64,000 nt of DNA from Amycolatopsis iheyensis (GTDB lineage Bacteria > Actinomycetota > Actinomycetes > Mycobacteriales > Pseudonocardiaceae), in assembly GCF_024703995.1 (NCBI RefSeq), contig NZ_JAMXQV010000001.1, positions 682,001-746,000 on the forward strand, written 5' to 3'. Under the pieces are notes generated by a model. It searched no databases. It was not told the origin of the DNA and saw only the letters and a list, made by a program, of their open reading frames with translations. Each line of letters starts with the position of its first letter. The stretch's first letter is position 1. Of the stretch, positions 29,206 through 37,096 are shown piece after piece. The translations under genes were made by a program, and so were the position numbers.

Positions 29206-29810
29206 CGAAGCTGCTTCTGGCTACTCGTAACGCGAAGAAGCTCGGCGAGCTTCGGCGGATCCTGGCTTCGGAGGGGATCTCCGGTCTGGAGGTCATCGGG
29301 CTGTCGGATGTTCCCGCGTTTCCGGAGGCCCCGGAGACCGCGCCTGATTTCGAGGGCAACGCGGTCGCCAAGGCCCGCGACGCGGTGGCGGCGTGCGGGC
29401 TGCCGGCCATCGCCGACGACTCGGGGATCGCGGTCGACGCGTTGAACGGGATGCCGGGGGTGCTGTCGGCGCGCTGGTCGGGTGGCCACGGCGACGACGA
29501 GGCGAACCTGGACCTCGTGCTGGCCCAGCTCGGGGATGTCCCGGACGAGCGGCGCGGGGCGCAGTTCGTTTGTGCTGCGGCTTTGGTGCTGGTGTCTGGT
29601 GAAGAGACTGTGGTTCGTGGTGAGTGGCGCGGGTCGTTGGTGCGCTCGCGGCGCGGTGTGAACGGGTTCGGGTACGACCCGATCTTCGTCCCGGACGGCG
29701 AGTCCCGGACGTCGGCGGAGATGGAGCCGTCCGAAAAGGACGCCCAGTCGCACCGGGGGCTCGCGCTGCGGGCGCTGCTGCCGGCGTTGCGGGAGCTGGC
29801 GGAGGGTTAG
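29202..29810 (+). CDS. rdgB: XTP/dITP pyrophosphatase (RdgB/HAM1)
   Basis: The 202-aa house-cleaning enzyme begins [17 protein letters not shown], with [19 protein letters not shown] and [12 protein letters not shown] as substrate and metal segments. It hydrolyses non-canonical purine triphosphates to prevent their incorporation into DNA. It is the last gene of the conserved block and overlaps the stop codon of the convergent NACHT gene at 29807-29810. Confidence 0.96.
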   Translation: MTKLLLATRNAKKLGELRRILASEGISGLEVIGLSDVPAFPEAPETAPDFEGNAVAKARDAVAACGLPAIADDSGIAVDALNGMPGVLSARWSGGHGDDEANLDLVLAQLGDVPDERRGAQFVCAAALVLVSGEETVVRGEWRGSLVRSRRGVNGFGYDPIFVPDGESRTSAEMEPSEKDAQSHRGLALRALLPALRELAEG

Positions 29811-32800
29811 CGGACGATCAGCTTGACTCCCGGGCCGAGCTTTTCGGTGCCGAGGAGCCGGGTGTCGGTCGACTCGATGGTGAGGTTCAGGTCGGCCAGC
29901 GGACTGAGGTCGACGGCAGTGGTGAGCCGGTCGAGCACGACGGCCCGGAGGCTGGTGATGGCCGTGAGCGGGCGGAGGTCGGGCACCTCCGTCAGCACGA
30001 GCTTGATCGTCTCGAGCGGCAGGTCGGACAACGGTTGTAGATCCGCTCTCGCCTGACCGTAGAGTTTCAGTTCGGTTACCCCAGGGAAGCAGTTGCGCAC
30101 TGCTGCGGTGGTGACTTCCTTGCCGTCTTCCCGTTGCGGGCAGTAGAGCGAGACGCGGGTCGGGGTGCTCAGCGGAGCCGAGTCGACCAGCAGGTCCGCG
30201 GGAAACGATCCGATATTGAGTGCTCGAAGCTCGGTCAGTGCGGCGAGCGGTGCCAAGTCGTGCACGCCGTACAACTGGTTGATGGAAAGCCCTTCCAACT
30301 TGGTCAGCTCTCCGAGCGCATCGACGTCGCACTCGGCGGGAACACCGGCCAGAAGGCTGAGATAAGTCAAGTGTTCCAAGCTCTTCAGACGTCGAACGTG
30401 GGTGAACCCGCCGGCGAAGAAGAGGGAGACAGTGGTGAGTCGCCGGTGTTCGTCGAGAGGGGTGACGTCGATGATGCTGTCGGAATGGCAGTCGAGCTGG
30501 ATGGCGGTCAAGCACGGCAGGCCGGTGAACGCGCTGAGGTCGGCCTGTTTTTCCGAGGAAGGCAGGTTGACATTCAGCCTGGTCAGGTTCTTCAGGTGAC
30601 CGACGTGAGGCAGGAATCGCACCGCCTCCACCCGGATCTTGCCGTGCACCAGCGGTGAGTCGGCCAAGACATCGGCGGCATAACGTTCCGGATCGAAGTA
30701 CTGCCAAGCTTGGCTCAGTTGCTCCTGCACGGCCGCGCGTGAGTCCTGCGCATAACTGCGCAACAGCCCCAGCGCATCGTCTCCGGCAGTGAGCGCGGCT
30801 GCCCGCACCGACGCCGCCGCCACAGCGTCCGACAACCCTTCCAGACTCTCCGGCAAATACCGCAACACCCGATGCCCGATCGACGCCAAGGACCGCGTCT
30901 CCCGCAGGCTCCGCGGCGGCGTCAGCTGCTCCCGGATCACCGCCTCGACCCGGGCGAGCACGTCCGGAGAAGTGTTGCTGACCGTCTCCAAGCACGCCGC
31001 TGCCAGCAGACGAAGGTGGCGGGCGTGGCGGGGCTCGTCGTCCGCCCGGTCCAGGATCCCGGTCAGCAACGTTCCCACCTGGTGGTGTTTGCCGTGGCCG
31101 CACGCCATCACGAACGTCTCCCACCACGTGTCCAGGTGGGCCTTCGCGATCAACGTCTCCAGGTGGTCCTGCTCGGTGGCTTCGTTGGCGGCCAGGCATT
31201 CCTGGAACGTCCGGTGCACGAAGTCGACCCGGTCACGGACCGGTTCGCGTAGCACTCCGCTGCGTTCCAGCAGGTGGTCCAGCACCTCCTGAGGCGTGTG
31301 GTCGACGTGCGGCAGCGAAGGCAGCCGGCGCGTGATGTGGGACAGCACCCGGTCCTTCGGCAGCTCCACCTTCGACGCCAGGGTGAGCCGCCAAGCCAGG
31401 TCGCCCAGCAGGACTTCTTTCTGCGCTTGGGTGAGGAGCACGCCGATGTGCCGCTCGGCGTCCCGCAGGTGCAGCAACATCGACAACGCCTTGCGGTACA
31501 GATCCATCCGATCGCGCGGCAGCTCCGACCGATGAGCCAGGTTCAACGCGCACAGCATCGCGCACAGCAACGGGCTGGCCGCCAACGTCCGCAAGTGCGG
31601 CCGGCTGTCGAGCTGGTTGAGCAGCCGCCGCTGGATCGACGGCAGGTCGGTACCCGGGCGGACCGTGCCGCCCGCCGTCGCCGCCTTGTGCCAGCGGGTC
31701 ACCAGGGCCTCGATGTCGTCCGCGCTCATCGACTCCAGCAGGACGCAGTCGAAGCCCTCCTGGGCGAGCCAGCGCTGGTCCGCCGCCGCCGTTCGGGACG
31801 TCACCACGAACAACGTGCCCTCGAACGCCAGTGCCAGCTCCCGCAGCCAGGCCTTGACCTCGCGGCGGTGCCCGGCGCCGACCTCGTCGACGCCGTCGAC
31901 CAGGACCATGGCCCGGCCGGCCGTCAGCACCCGGCGGGCCCAGCCCTCCGGTGGGGCCAGCACCGGCGCGATGTGCCCGACGAACTCCTCCGGCCGCGGC
32001 AACGGCTCGGCGGCGAAACTGCGCAGGCGGATCGGGAACGGCACGCGGCCGTTCCAGCCGTCGAGCTTGCCGGTGAACCCGCGGCGCGCCGCCGTCACCG
32101 CCAGCCAGTCCAGCAGCGTCGTCTTGCCCGAACCGGCCTCGCCGCGCACCAGCACCCGGCTCGTCCCGCCGAGCGCGGCTTCGACGCGCATGTTCGCGCT
32201 GCCCATCCGGTTCTGCCGCTTCTCGAACCACAGTTCGTCCATCCGGCGCTCGGCCCGCCGCGGCTCGCCTTCGGGAGAGACGCTCAGGCTCAGATACGCG
32301 ACCGTCAGGGGCAACGCGGGCTGGTCGTCCATCGTCAGGCCCAGCAGCTCGAGCCGGTCGAGGTCGTGGGCGAGGAGGTTCAGGTAGCTCGTCTCGAACT
32401 CGGCGTCGTGGTCGACGCCCTCGGGGGCCGCCAGGCTCGTCTTCGGCACCCGGGCCAGCAGCTCTTCGAGCTGGTCACTCTGCCGGCCGAGCCGGGCCAG
32501 TACCTCGGCGAGCGCCCGCGGCTGGAACGACGGCAGATGCCGGACCACCTGCACGAGGTGGCGGCACGCCTGGTCGAGCGCCAGCTCGTACAGCGCCGCC
32601 GCCTTGGGCGCGAGCTCCCGCTCGGCCGCGAGGTCGGGGAGCTCGCCGCGGATCTTCCTGGCCAGCTGCTCCGGGTCCGCGTCCGTGGCCAGGAACGCCT
32701 CGTCCGACAGGTCGGTCTTCGTCAACGCGTCTTCGACAGCGAGGAAGGCCGCGTCGATCTCGTTCCGCGGCAGCGTCGCGAACCGGTCCGCCAGGACCTG

Positions 32801-33010
32801 CTCCAGCTGCTCGGCGACCTGCGTCCCGATGTGCTGGACGAGGTTCTCCAGCTTCCGCTGTTCGAGCGGGCCCTTCAGCTCCGCGGCGGCCAGCTCGCTC
32901 AGGTCGGCGGATCGTTCGAACGTCGCCTTCCGCCGTTGCAACCACGATTTTGCCGCGGATGTGGCTATCTTCCCGCCCAGCTTCAGGGCCGGGCCTTCCA
33001 GGCTCGTCAC
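29807..33010 (-). CDS. NACHT-domain NTPase with C-terminal leucine-rich repeats (bacterial NLR-like)
   Basis: The 1067-aa protein has three parts. Residues 1-280 are helical, of the kind described as a NACHT N-terminal helical domain. The NACHT NTPase follows: Walker A GEAGSGKTT (290-298), Walker B LVDGVDE (370-376) and FVVTSRTAA as the sensor strand. From about residue 800 come irregular leucine-rich repeats (HLKNLTRLNV, LPCLTAIQL, LEHLTYLSL, LTKLEGLSI, LTELRALNI). Bacterial NACHT proteins are known anti-phage factors; function here is inferred. The LRR-coding part looks lower in GC than its neighbours. No separate effector gene is adjacent. GTG start. Confidence 0.9.
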   Translation of the reverse strand: MTSLEGPALKLGGKIATSAAKSWLQRRKATFERSADLSELAAAELKGPLEQRKLENLVQHIGTQVAEQLEQVLADRFATLPRNEIDAAFLAVEDALTKTDLSDEAFLATDADPEQLARKIRGELPDLAAERELAPKAAALYELALDQACRHLVQVVRHLPSFQPRALAEVLARLGRQSDQLEELLARVPKTSLAAPEGVDHDAEFETSYLNLLAHDLDRLELLGLTMDDQPALPLTVAYLSLSVSPEGEPRRAERRMDELWFEKRQNRMGSANMRVEAALGGTSRVLVRGEAGSGKTTLLDWLAVTAARRGFTGKLDGWNGRVPFPIRLRSFAAEPLPRPEEFVGHIAPVLAPPEGWARRVLTAGRAMVLVDGVDEVGAGHRREVKAWLRELALAFEGTLFVVTSRTAAADQRWLAQEGFDCVLLESMSADDIEALVTRWHKAATAGGTVRPGTDLPSIQRRLLNQLDSRPHLRTLAASPLLCAMLCALNLAHRSELPRDRMDLYRKALSMLLHLRDAERHIGVLLTQAQKEVLLGDLAWRLTLASKVELPKDRVLSHITRRLPSLPHVDHTPQEVLDHLLERSGVLREPVRDRVDFVHRTFQECLAANEATEQDHLETLIAKAHLDTWWETFVMACGHGKHHQVGTLLTGILDRADDEPRHARHLRLLAAACLETVSNTSPDVLARVEAVIREQLTPPRSLRETRSLASIGHRVLRYLPESLEGLSDAVAAASVRAAALTAGDDALGLLRSYAQDSRAAVQEQLSQAWQYFDPERYAADVLADSPLVHGKIRVEAVRFLPHVGHLKNLTRLNVNLPSSEKQADLSAFTGLPCLTAIQLDCHSDSIIDVTPLDEHRRLTTVSLFFAGGFTHVRRLKSLEHLTYLSLLAGVPAECDVDALGELTKLEGLSINQLYGVHDLAPLAALTELRALNIGSFPADLLVDSAPLSTPTRVSLYCPQREDGKEVTTAAVRNCFPGVTELKLYGQARADLQPLSDLPLETIKLVLTEVPDLRPLTAITSLRAVVLDRLTTAVDLSPLADLNLTIESTDTRLLGTEKLGPGVKLIVR

Positions 33011-33085
33011 GGCGTCCTCCCACCCTCAGACCGCCGGATGTTTCCGGGCGGGCGGAGCGGGGGCAAGCCTGCAAGCGGGTGGAAC

Positions 33086-33550
33086 CTAGACCCCGAAGAC
33101 GCCGGGCGTCACGGCGTGCGGCGGGCCCGCGTCGACCTGGGTGGCGACGTCGCGGGTCCACAGCTCCACCACGTGGCCGTCCGGGTCCGTGACGTACGCC
33201 GAGCGCTGGCCCGGGGCCGCCGGGTCGTCGCCGAAGTACACCTCGTCCACTCCGGCTCCGGCGGCGCGGGCTCTGGCCACCGCCGCCGCGTAGTCGTCCT
33301 CCGCCACCGTCATCGCGAAGTGGACGTGCGTTCCCGGACGGGCGCCGGCGATGCCCGTGAACGGCTTCCAGAGCCCGATCCGCGTCTGCTCGCCGGACTG
33401 GACCCACACCGCTTCGCGACCTTGCCACGCCGGGCCTTCCCAGCGCAGGACCACCGGCAGGCCCAGGACTTCGGTGTAGAAGCGTTCGGACGCCTCGAGG
33501 TCGCGGGCTTCCAGCACCAGCTCGGTGACGCCCCTCGTCAAATCGGTCAT
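33086..33550 (-). CDS. VOC-family (glyoxalase/bleomycin-resistance fold) protein
   Basis: The 154-aa protein has paired beta-alpha-beta-beta-beta units: VTELVLEARDLEASERFYTE at the start, THVHFAMTV in the middle and AYVTDPDGHVVELW at the end, where His and Glu are metal ligands. Family members include glyoxalases, dioxygenases and drug-binding proteins. Role unknown. It is 75 bp upstream of the NACHT start on the same strand and could share a transcript with it. Confidence 0.9.
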   Translation of the reverse strand: MTDLTRGVTELVLEARDLEASERFYTEVLGLPVVLRWEGPAWQGREAVWVQSGEQTRIGLWKPFTGIAGARPGTHVHFAMTVAEDDYAAAVARARAAGAGVDEVYFGDDPAAPGQRSAYVTDPDGHVVELWTRDVATQVDAGPPHAVTPGVFGV

Positions 33551-33588
33551 GTCCCCATGCTGGAACCTCCAGGTTGCTGGAGGTCAAG

Positions 33589-34134
33589 TCACTTGTCGCT
33601 CGGGCCGAGGATCGCCACTTCGCAGTCGTGCTCGATCTTGTCCGCGTTCGGCGGTTGGGAGTCGCTGCCGTACGTCCATGGGGACTCGTCGTTGTCCGGG
33701 GTCTCCACCACGTGCATGCCCTTGTCGTTCATGCACTGCACCCACTTGTGCATGTTGTCCTGGTACGCGGGGTTCTCGCGGTCCATGCCCCACGGCAGCA
33801 GCGGCAGCTTCGACCGGCACGCGTCGCCCGCGTCCTTGTGGTCCGCGCTCCACTTCTTCGCGCCCTCGATGGAGTTCGGCTGCGTGTCGACGTCCGCGCC
33901 GTGGTCCTTCATGCACGTCCGCCACGGCTCGATCAGGCGCTGGGACTCCCCCGCCGTCTCGTCGACGCGGTGGCGGGGGCGGCCGCCGTCCGCGTCCGTC
34001 GAAGGTGCAGCCGCAGAAGAGGAAGAAGACGCAGGCGTGGAAAGCGAAGCCACCTGCGGCGGAGCCGGAGGCGGGGACGAGCACGCGGCCAAACCCAAGG
34101 CCATGACGGGAAGCACCAACCAGCGAAGAGCCAT
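33589..34134 (-). CDS. Putative lipoprotein
   Basis: The 181-aa protein has a lipoprotein signal peptide with lipobox LAACSS (Cys at about residue 17), then a Ser/Pro/Ala-rich linker. The mature part has four further cysteines (TCMKDHGAD, DACRSKL, QCMNDKG, HDCEVAI) and would be tethered outside the membrane. Its place downstream of a MacB-like permease suggests involvement in the same export or envelope function. ATG 34134 is chosen because the hydrophobic signal begins there. Function unknown. Confidence 0.8.
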   Translation of the reverse strand: MALRWLVLPVMALGLAACSSPPPAPPQVASLSTPASSSSSAAAPSTDADGGRPRHRVDETAGESQRLIEPWRTCMKDHGADVDTQPNSIEGAKKWSADHKDAGDACRSKLPLLPWGMDRENPAYQDNMHKWVQCMNDKGMHVVETPDNDESPWTYGSDSQPPNADKIEHDCEVAILGPSDK

Positions 34135-34187
34135 GACGGAAGCATGACCGCCGCTTTTCAGGAACTCGTCAGGACGCCGTGAGCGAC

Positions 34188-35351
34188 TCATGCCAGCGCC
34201 TGCGTCGGCGGCATCCGCGCGGCTCGCAGCGCCGGGTGCAGCCCCGCCAGCACCCCCACCACCAGCGCCCCGGCCACGCCGCCCGCCACCGCGGCGGGCG
34301 GGAGCACCGGTGGCCAGCCCTGGTAGGTCACGTAGCCCAAGGTCACGAGCACGCCGAGCGCCGTCCCGGCGAGCCCGCCGAGGCCCGAAAGCGCCACCGC
34401 TTCGGTGAGGAACTGGTCGCGGATGTGCCCGCGCGTCGCGCCCAGCGCCCGCCGCAGGCCGATTTCGCGACGGCGTTCCAGCACCGAGACGAACATCGTG
34501 TTGGCGACGCCGACCCCGCCGACCAGCAGGGCGACCCCGGCCAGCCCGAGGAACAACGCGGAGAACGCCGTCTGCGTCGCCTGTTTCGCGGCCAGCGCGT
34601 CCGACGGCCGTGACACCTGCACCAGCCCCGGGAACGACGGATTCAGCGTCGCCGGCAGCACGGCCCGGACGTCGTCGATCGCGTCCTCGCGCGCCTTCAC
34701 GTACACCACCGTCGGGTGGCCGTCGAAGCCCAGGAACCGTTTCGCCGAGCCCCAGCCGACCAGCACCGCGCGTTCGACGTCCGGCGCCAAGGGCATCGGC
34801 GCGAGCACGCCGGTGACCGTGTACCAGGTCGTGCCGATCAGGACGACCGGCGGCGGCTGTCCCGGCACCACCCGCGGGATGCCGAGCCGGGCCGCGGCGA
34901 CGTAGCCCAGGGTCACCACCGGGAGGTCCGCCGGGCTGAACCGTCCTGATTGGACGGTGCCGTTGAGCGCGGCCAGGAGGTCCGGTGAGGCGGCCAGCAC
35001 CGAAAGCCCGGAGCCGTCCTGCGGGTCGACGCGGTCGGAGCGCCGGACGACGGCGTGCGTGTTCGCCACCACCGCGGACGTCGTCACCGGGCCGATCCGC
35101 CGCACGCTTCCCAGCGCCGACTCCGGCAGCACCACCGGCGGTGTCTGGTTCGGCTGCGGTTCGGCGCGCAGCGTGTTCGTGCCGAGCGCGGTCAGCCGGT
35201 CCAGCAGCGCCGCCTGGCTCGACGCCGGGATCCCGGTGACCACGATCAACGTGGCGATGCCGAGCGCGATCCCCAGCGCCGAGAGCACCGCCCGCAGTGG
35301 CCGGGTCCGGATGCCGAGCAGGCCCACGCCGAGCACGTCGGCGGGCGTCAC
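34188..35351 (-). CDS. MacB/FtsX-type ABC transporter permease
   Basis: The 387-aa protein has one N-terminal membrane helix ([20 protein letters not shown]), a large extracytoplasmic domain and three C-terminal helices with the FtsX motif [19 protein letters not shown] between them. This is the MacB architecture, which works as a mechanotransmitter rather than a classic channel. It overlaps the ATPase gene by 4 bp (GTGA). The adaptor that normally completes the set is damaged (36016-36648). Confidence 0.93.
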   Translation of the reverse strand: MTPADVLGVGLLGIRTRPLRAVLSALGIALGIATLIVVTGIPASSQAALLDRLTALGTNTLRAEPQPNQTPPVVLPESALGSVRRIGPVTTSAVVANTHAVVRRSDRVDPQDGSGLSVLAASPDLLAALNGTVQSGRFSPADLPVVTLGYVAAARLGIPRVVPGQPPPVVLIGTTWYTVTGVLAPMPLAPDVERAVLVGWGSAKRFLGFDGHPTVVYVKAREDAIDDVRAVLPATLNPSFPGLVQVSRPSDALAAKQATQTAFSALFLGLAGVALLVGGVGVANTMFVSVLERRREIGLRRALGATRGHIRDQFLTEAVALSGLGGLAGTALGVLVTLGYVTYQGWPPVLPPAAVAGGVAGALVVGVLAGLHPALRAARMPPTQALA

Positions 35352-36019
35352 GCCGAATCCCCGACGATCCGGCCGTCGCGGAACTCGACGCGCCGGGGCA
35401 GCCCGGCCGCGATGTCCCGGTCGTGGGTGATGACGGCGATCGTCGTGCCCTCGGCGTGCAGCCCGGTCAGCAGGTCCAGCACGGCGTGGCCGGTCGCGGT
35501 GTCGAGCGCGCCGGTCGGCTCGTCGGCCAGCACCAGCGCCGGGTCGTTGACCACGGCCCGGGCGATCGCGACGCGCTGGCGTTCCCCGCCGGACAGCTCG
35601 TGCGGCCGGTGCGCCACGCGGTGCGCGAGCCCGACCCGGCCCAGCGCCTCCACCGCCATCGGCCGACGGCGGCGGCGCGGCACGCCCGCGTACAGCAGGC
35701 CGGTGGCCACGTTGTCCACGGCGGACAGCCCGTCGGTGAGGTGGAACTGCTGGAACACGAACCCGAGCCGGCGGCCGCGCAGCGCGGACAGCTGCCGGTC
35801 GGACAACGTCGTGACGTCGTCGCCGCCCACGACCACCGTCCCGGACGTCGGCCGGTCGAGCGTGCCGGCGATGTGCAGCAACGTCGACTTCCCGGAGCCG
35901 GACGGGCCCACGATGGCCAGCAGCTCGCCGTCGGCCACGGTCAGGGTGACGTCGTCGAGCGCGACGACGTCCCCGGGATAGCGCTTGCTCACCCCGCGCA
36001 GGGCCAGGACCGGTGTCAC
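35348..36019 (-). CDS. ABC transporter ATP-binding protein (MacB/LolD type)
   Basis: The 223-aa protein has Walker [13 protein letters not shown], the Q-loop FVFQQFHL, signature [14 protein letters not shown], Walker [13 protein letters not shown] and the switch His in AVITHD. The ADEPTGALD variant and the partner permease place it in the MacB/LolCDE group. The start is a GTG and its 5' end overlaps the fusion gene by 4 bp, so all three were one operon. Confidence 0.95.
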   Translation of the reverse strand: MTPVLALRGVSKRYPGDVVALDDVTLTVADGELLAIVGPSGSGKSTLLHIAGTLDRPTSGTVVVGGDDVTTLSDRQLSALRGRRLGFVFQQFHLTDGLSAVDNVATGLLYAGVPRRRRRPMAVEALGRVGLAHRVAHRPHELSGGERQRVAIARAVVNDPALVLADEPTGALDTATGHAVLDLLTGLHAEGTTIAVITHDRDIAAGLPRRVEFRDGRIVGDSA

Positions 36020-36648
36020 GACGTCGTCACCACGGTCAGGCCTTCGGTGATCCCCGCGCCGCTGATCTCGACCAGATCGCGCGCGAACATCCCGGTTTTG
36101 ACCGCGCGAAGCGTGCCGTCCGGCAGCTGCACGGCGTACCCGCCTTCGCGCAGCGCCAGCAGCGCGCCGACCGGCACCGCGAGCACGCCCGCGTGCGTCT
36201 CGGTGGCGATCCGCACCTGGACCGACGCGGAGTCGAGGTCCGCGACGGACTTCGGGTCGTCCGGGGTGATCGTGACGTTCACCTTGGGCGGCCCCTGCGG
36301 TCCGCCCTCCGGTGTCCCGGCCACGTCGGTGCTCACCGGGCCGACGTCGGTGAGCACCGTCTTGGCGCGGGTGCCGTTGCGTGAGTTGCCGGTCCCGCGG
36401 CCGGCCGGGTCGTGCTTGTCATAGCCGAGGTGGTCGGTGATCTCACCCTCGAGCGCGGACTCGAGCAGCCGTTTGGTCAGCTGCGCCAGCACCCCGCCCT
36501 CGCCGGTCAGCTGCAGTCCGCTGGCCTTCGCGCGGCTGACCAGTTGCGCGACGAGCTGCTCGTCCAGGCCGTCCAGCCCCGTCTCGGACTTCGAGTCCTC
36601 AGCGTTCTCCACGCCGGACATCATGTCGGTCATCAGGTGCACTTCCAT
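36016..36648 (-). pseudogene. IS256 transposase N-terminus fused in frame to MacA/HlyD-like adaptor C-terminus
   Basis: The 210-codon frame is a chimera. Residues 1 to about 104 are the N-terminus of an IS256/Mutator transposase ([55 protein letters not shown]). From about 105 on it matches the C-terminal domain of a periplasmic adaptor ([36 protein letters not shown]). The adaptor has lost its membrane anchor and hairpin, and the transposase has lost its catalytic DDE domain. The frame stays open and keeps the 4-bp overlap with the ATPase. It could still be translated, but neither function is expected. Confidence 0.85.
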
Positions 36649-36684
36649 GATCGGGAGTTACACCGCTCGTTTTACAGTCCCCCG
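36334..36684 (-). mobile_element. IS256-family insertion sequence remnant (5' end only)
   Basis: It comprises the transposase start and about 35 bp upstream, including GGGGGACTGTAAAACGAGCG read on the minus strand, which looks like an IS256-type terminal sequence. The outer boundary near 36684 and the inner junction near 36334-36336 are estimates. The remaining transposase and the other terminus are missing. Confidence 0.75.
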
Positions 36685-36839
36685 GGGAGAGCGAGTTCCG
36701 GCCTCAAACACGCGAGTCTCGGTTCCGATCACGTGGCTTTGGCCTAGAAGTGCGCGTGGTTCGCCCGCGGGGCGGGCGAGATTGGGCGCGGATGGCGCGA
36801 GGTTCGGCTCGGGCGGGCGAGTTCCGGTGCTTCCGTACG

Positions 36840-37040
36840 GAATTCGCGTGAGCAGGGCCGGGACTCGCGTGATCGGGGCCGGGACTCGCGTGATCAGAGC
36901 CGAGTCTCGCGTGATTGGGGGCGGAACTCGCGTGAGCAGGCGGGTACCTCGCGTGATTGGCGGGGCATCTCGCGTGATTCGGCGGGCATCTCGCGTGATT
37001 GGCGGGGCATCACGTGTGATTGGGCGGGACTTGCGGGCGG
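36840..37040. repeat. Array of about ten 21-bp tandem repeats (array 2)
   Basis: The core CGCGTGA or CGTGTGA starts at 36845, 36866, 36887, 36908, 36929, 36950, 36971, 36992 and 37013, exactly 21 bp apart, with a decayed copy at 37034. Late units read GCATCTCGCGTGATTGGCGG, nearly the same as units 1-4 of the array at 6233. The two arrays are 30 kb apart in unrelated contexts. Confidence 0.95.
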
Positions 37041-37048
37041 TGAAGCGG

Positions 37049-37083
37049 GACAGGCCCGCAGCTACGGGAGCTGCGGGCCTGTC
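37049..37083 (-). terminator. Terminator downstream of the LAL regulator
   Basis: Arms 37049-37063 and 37069-37083 are perfect 15-bp complements around a 5-nt loop. It lies 14 bp past the stop of the LuxR-type gene. Confidence 0.85.
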
Positions 37084-37096
37084 TTTCGGTGCGGGA

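Larger units (their letters stand above)
36649..37096. other. 448-bp intergenic region: IS end, repeat array 2, terminator
   Basis: This gap holds the IS256 terminus (to about 36684), a stretch with degenerate repeat-like motifs (36700-36840), the second 21-bp array and the hairpin at 37049-37083. I see no gene in it. Confidence 0.85.

Noticed and set aside
36840..37040. CRISPR array or minisatellite-coded protein
   Set aside because: Same reasons as for the first array: there are no spacers and the repeats are uninterrupted.
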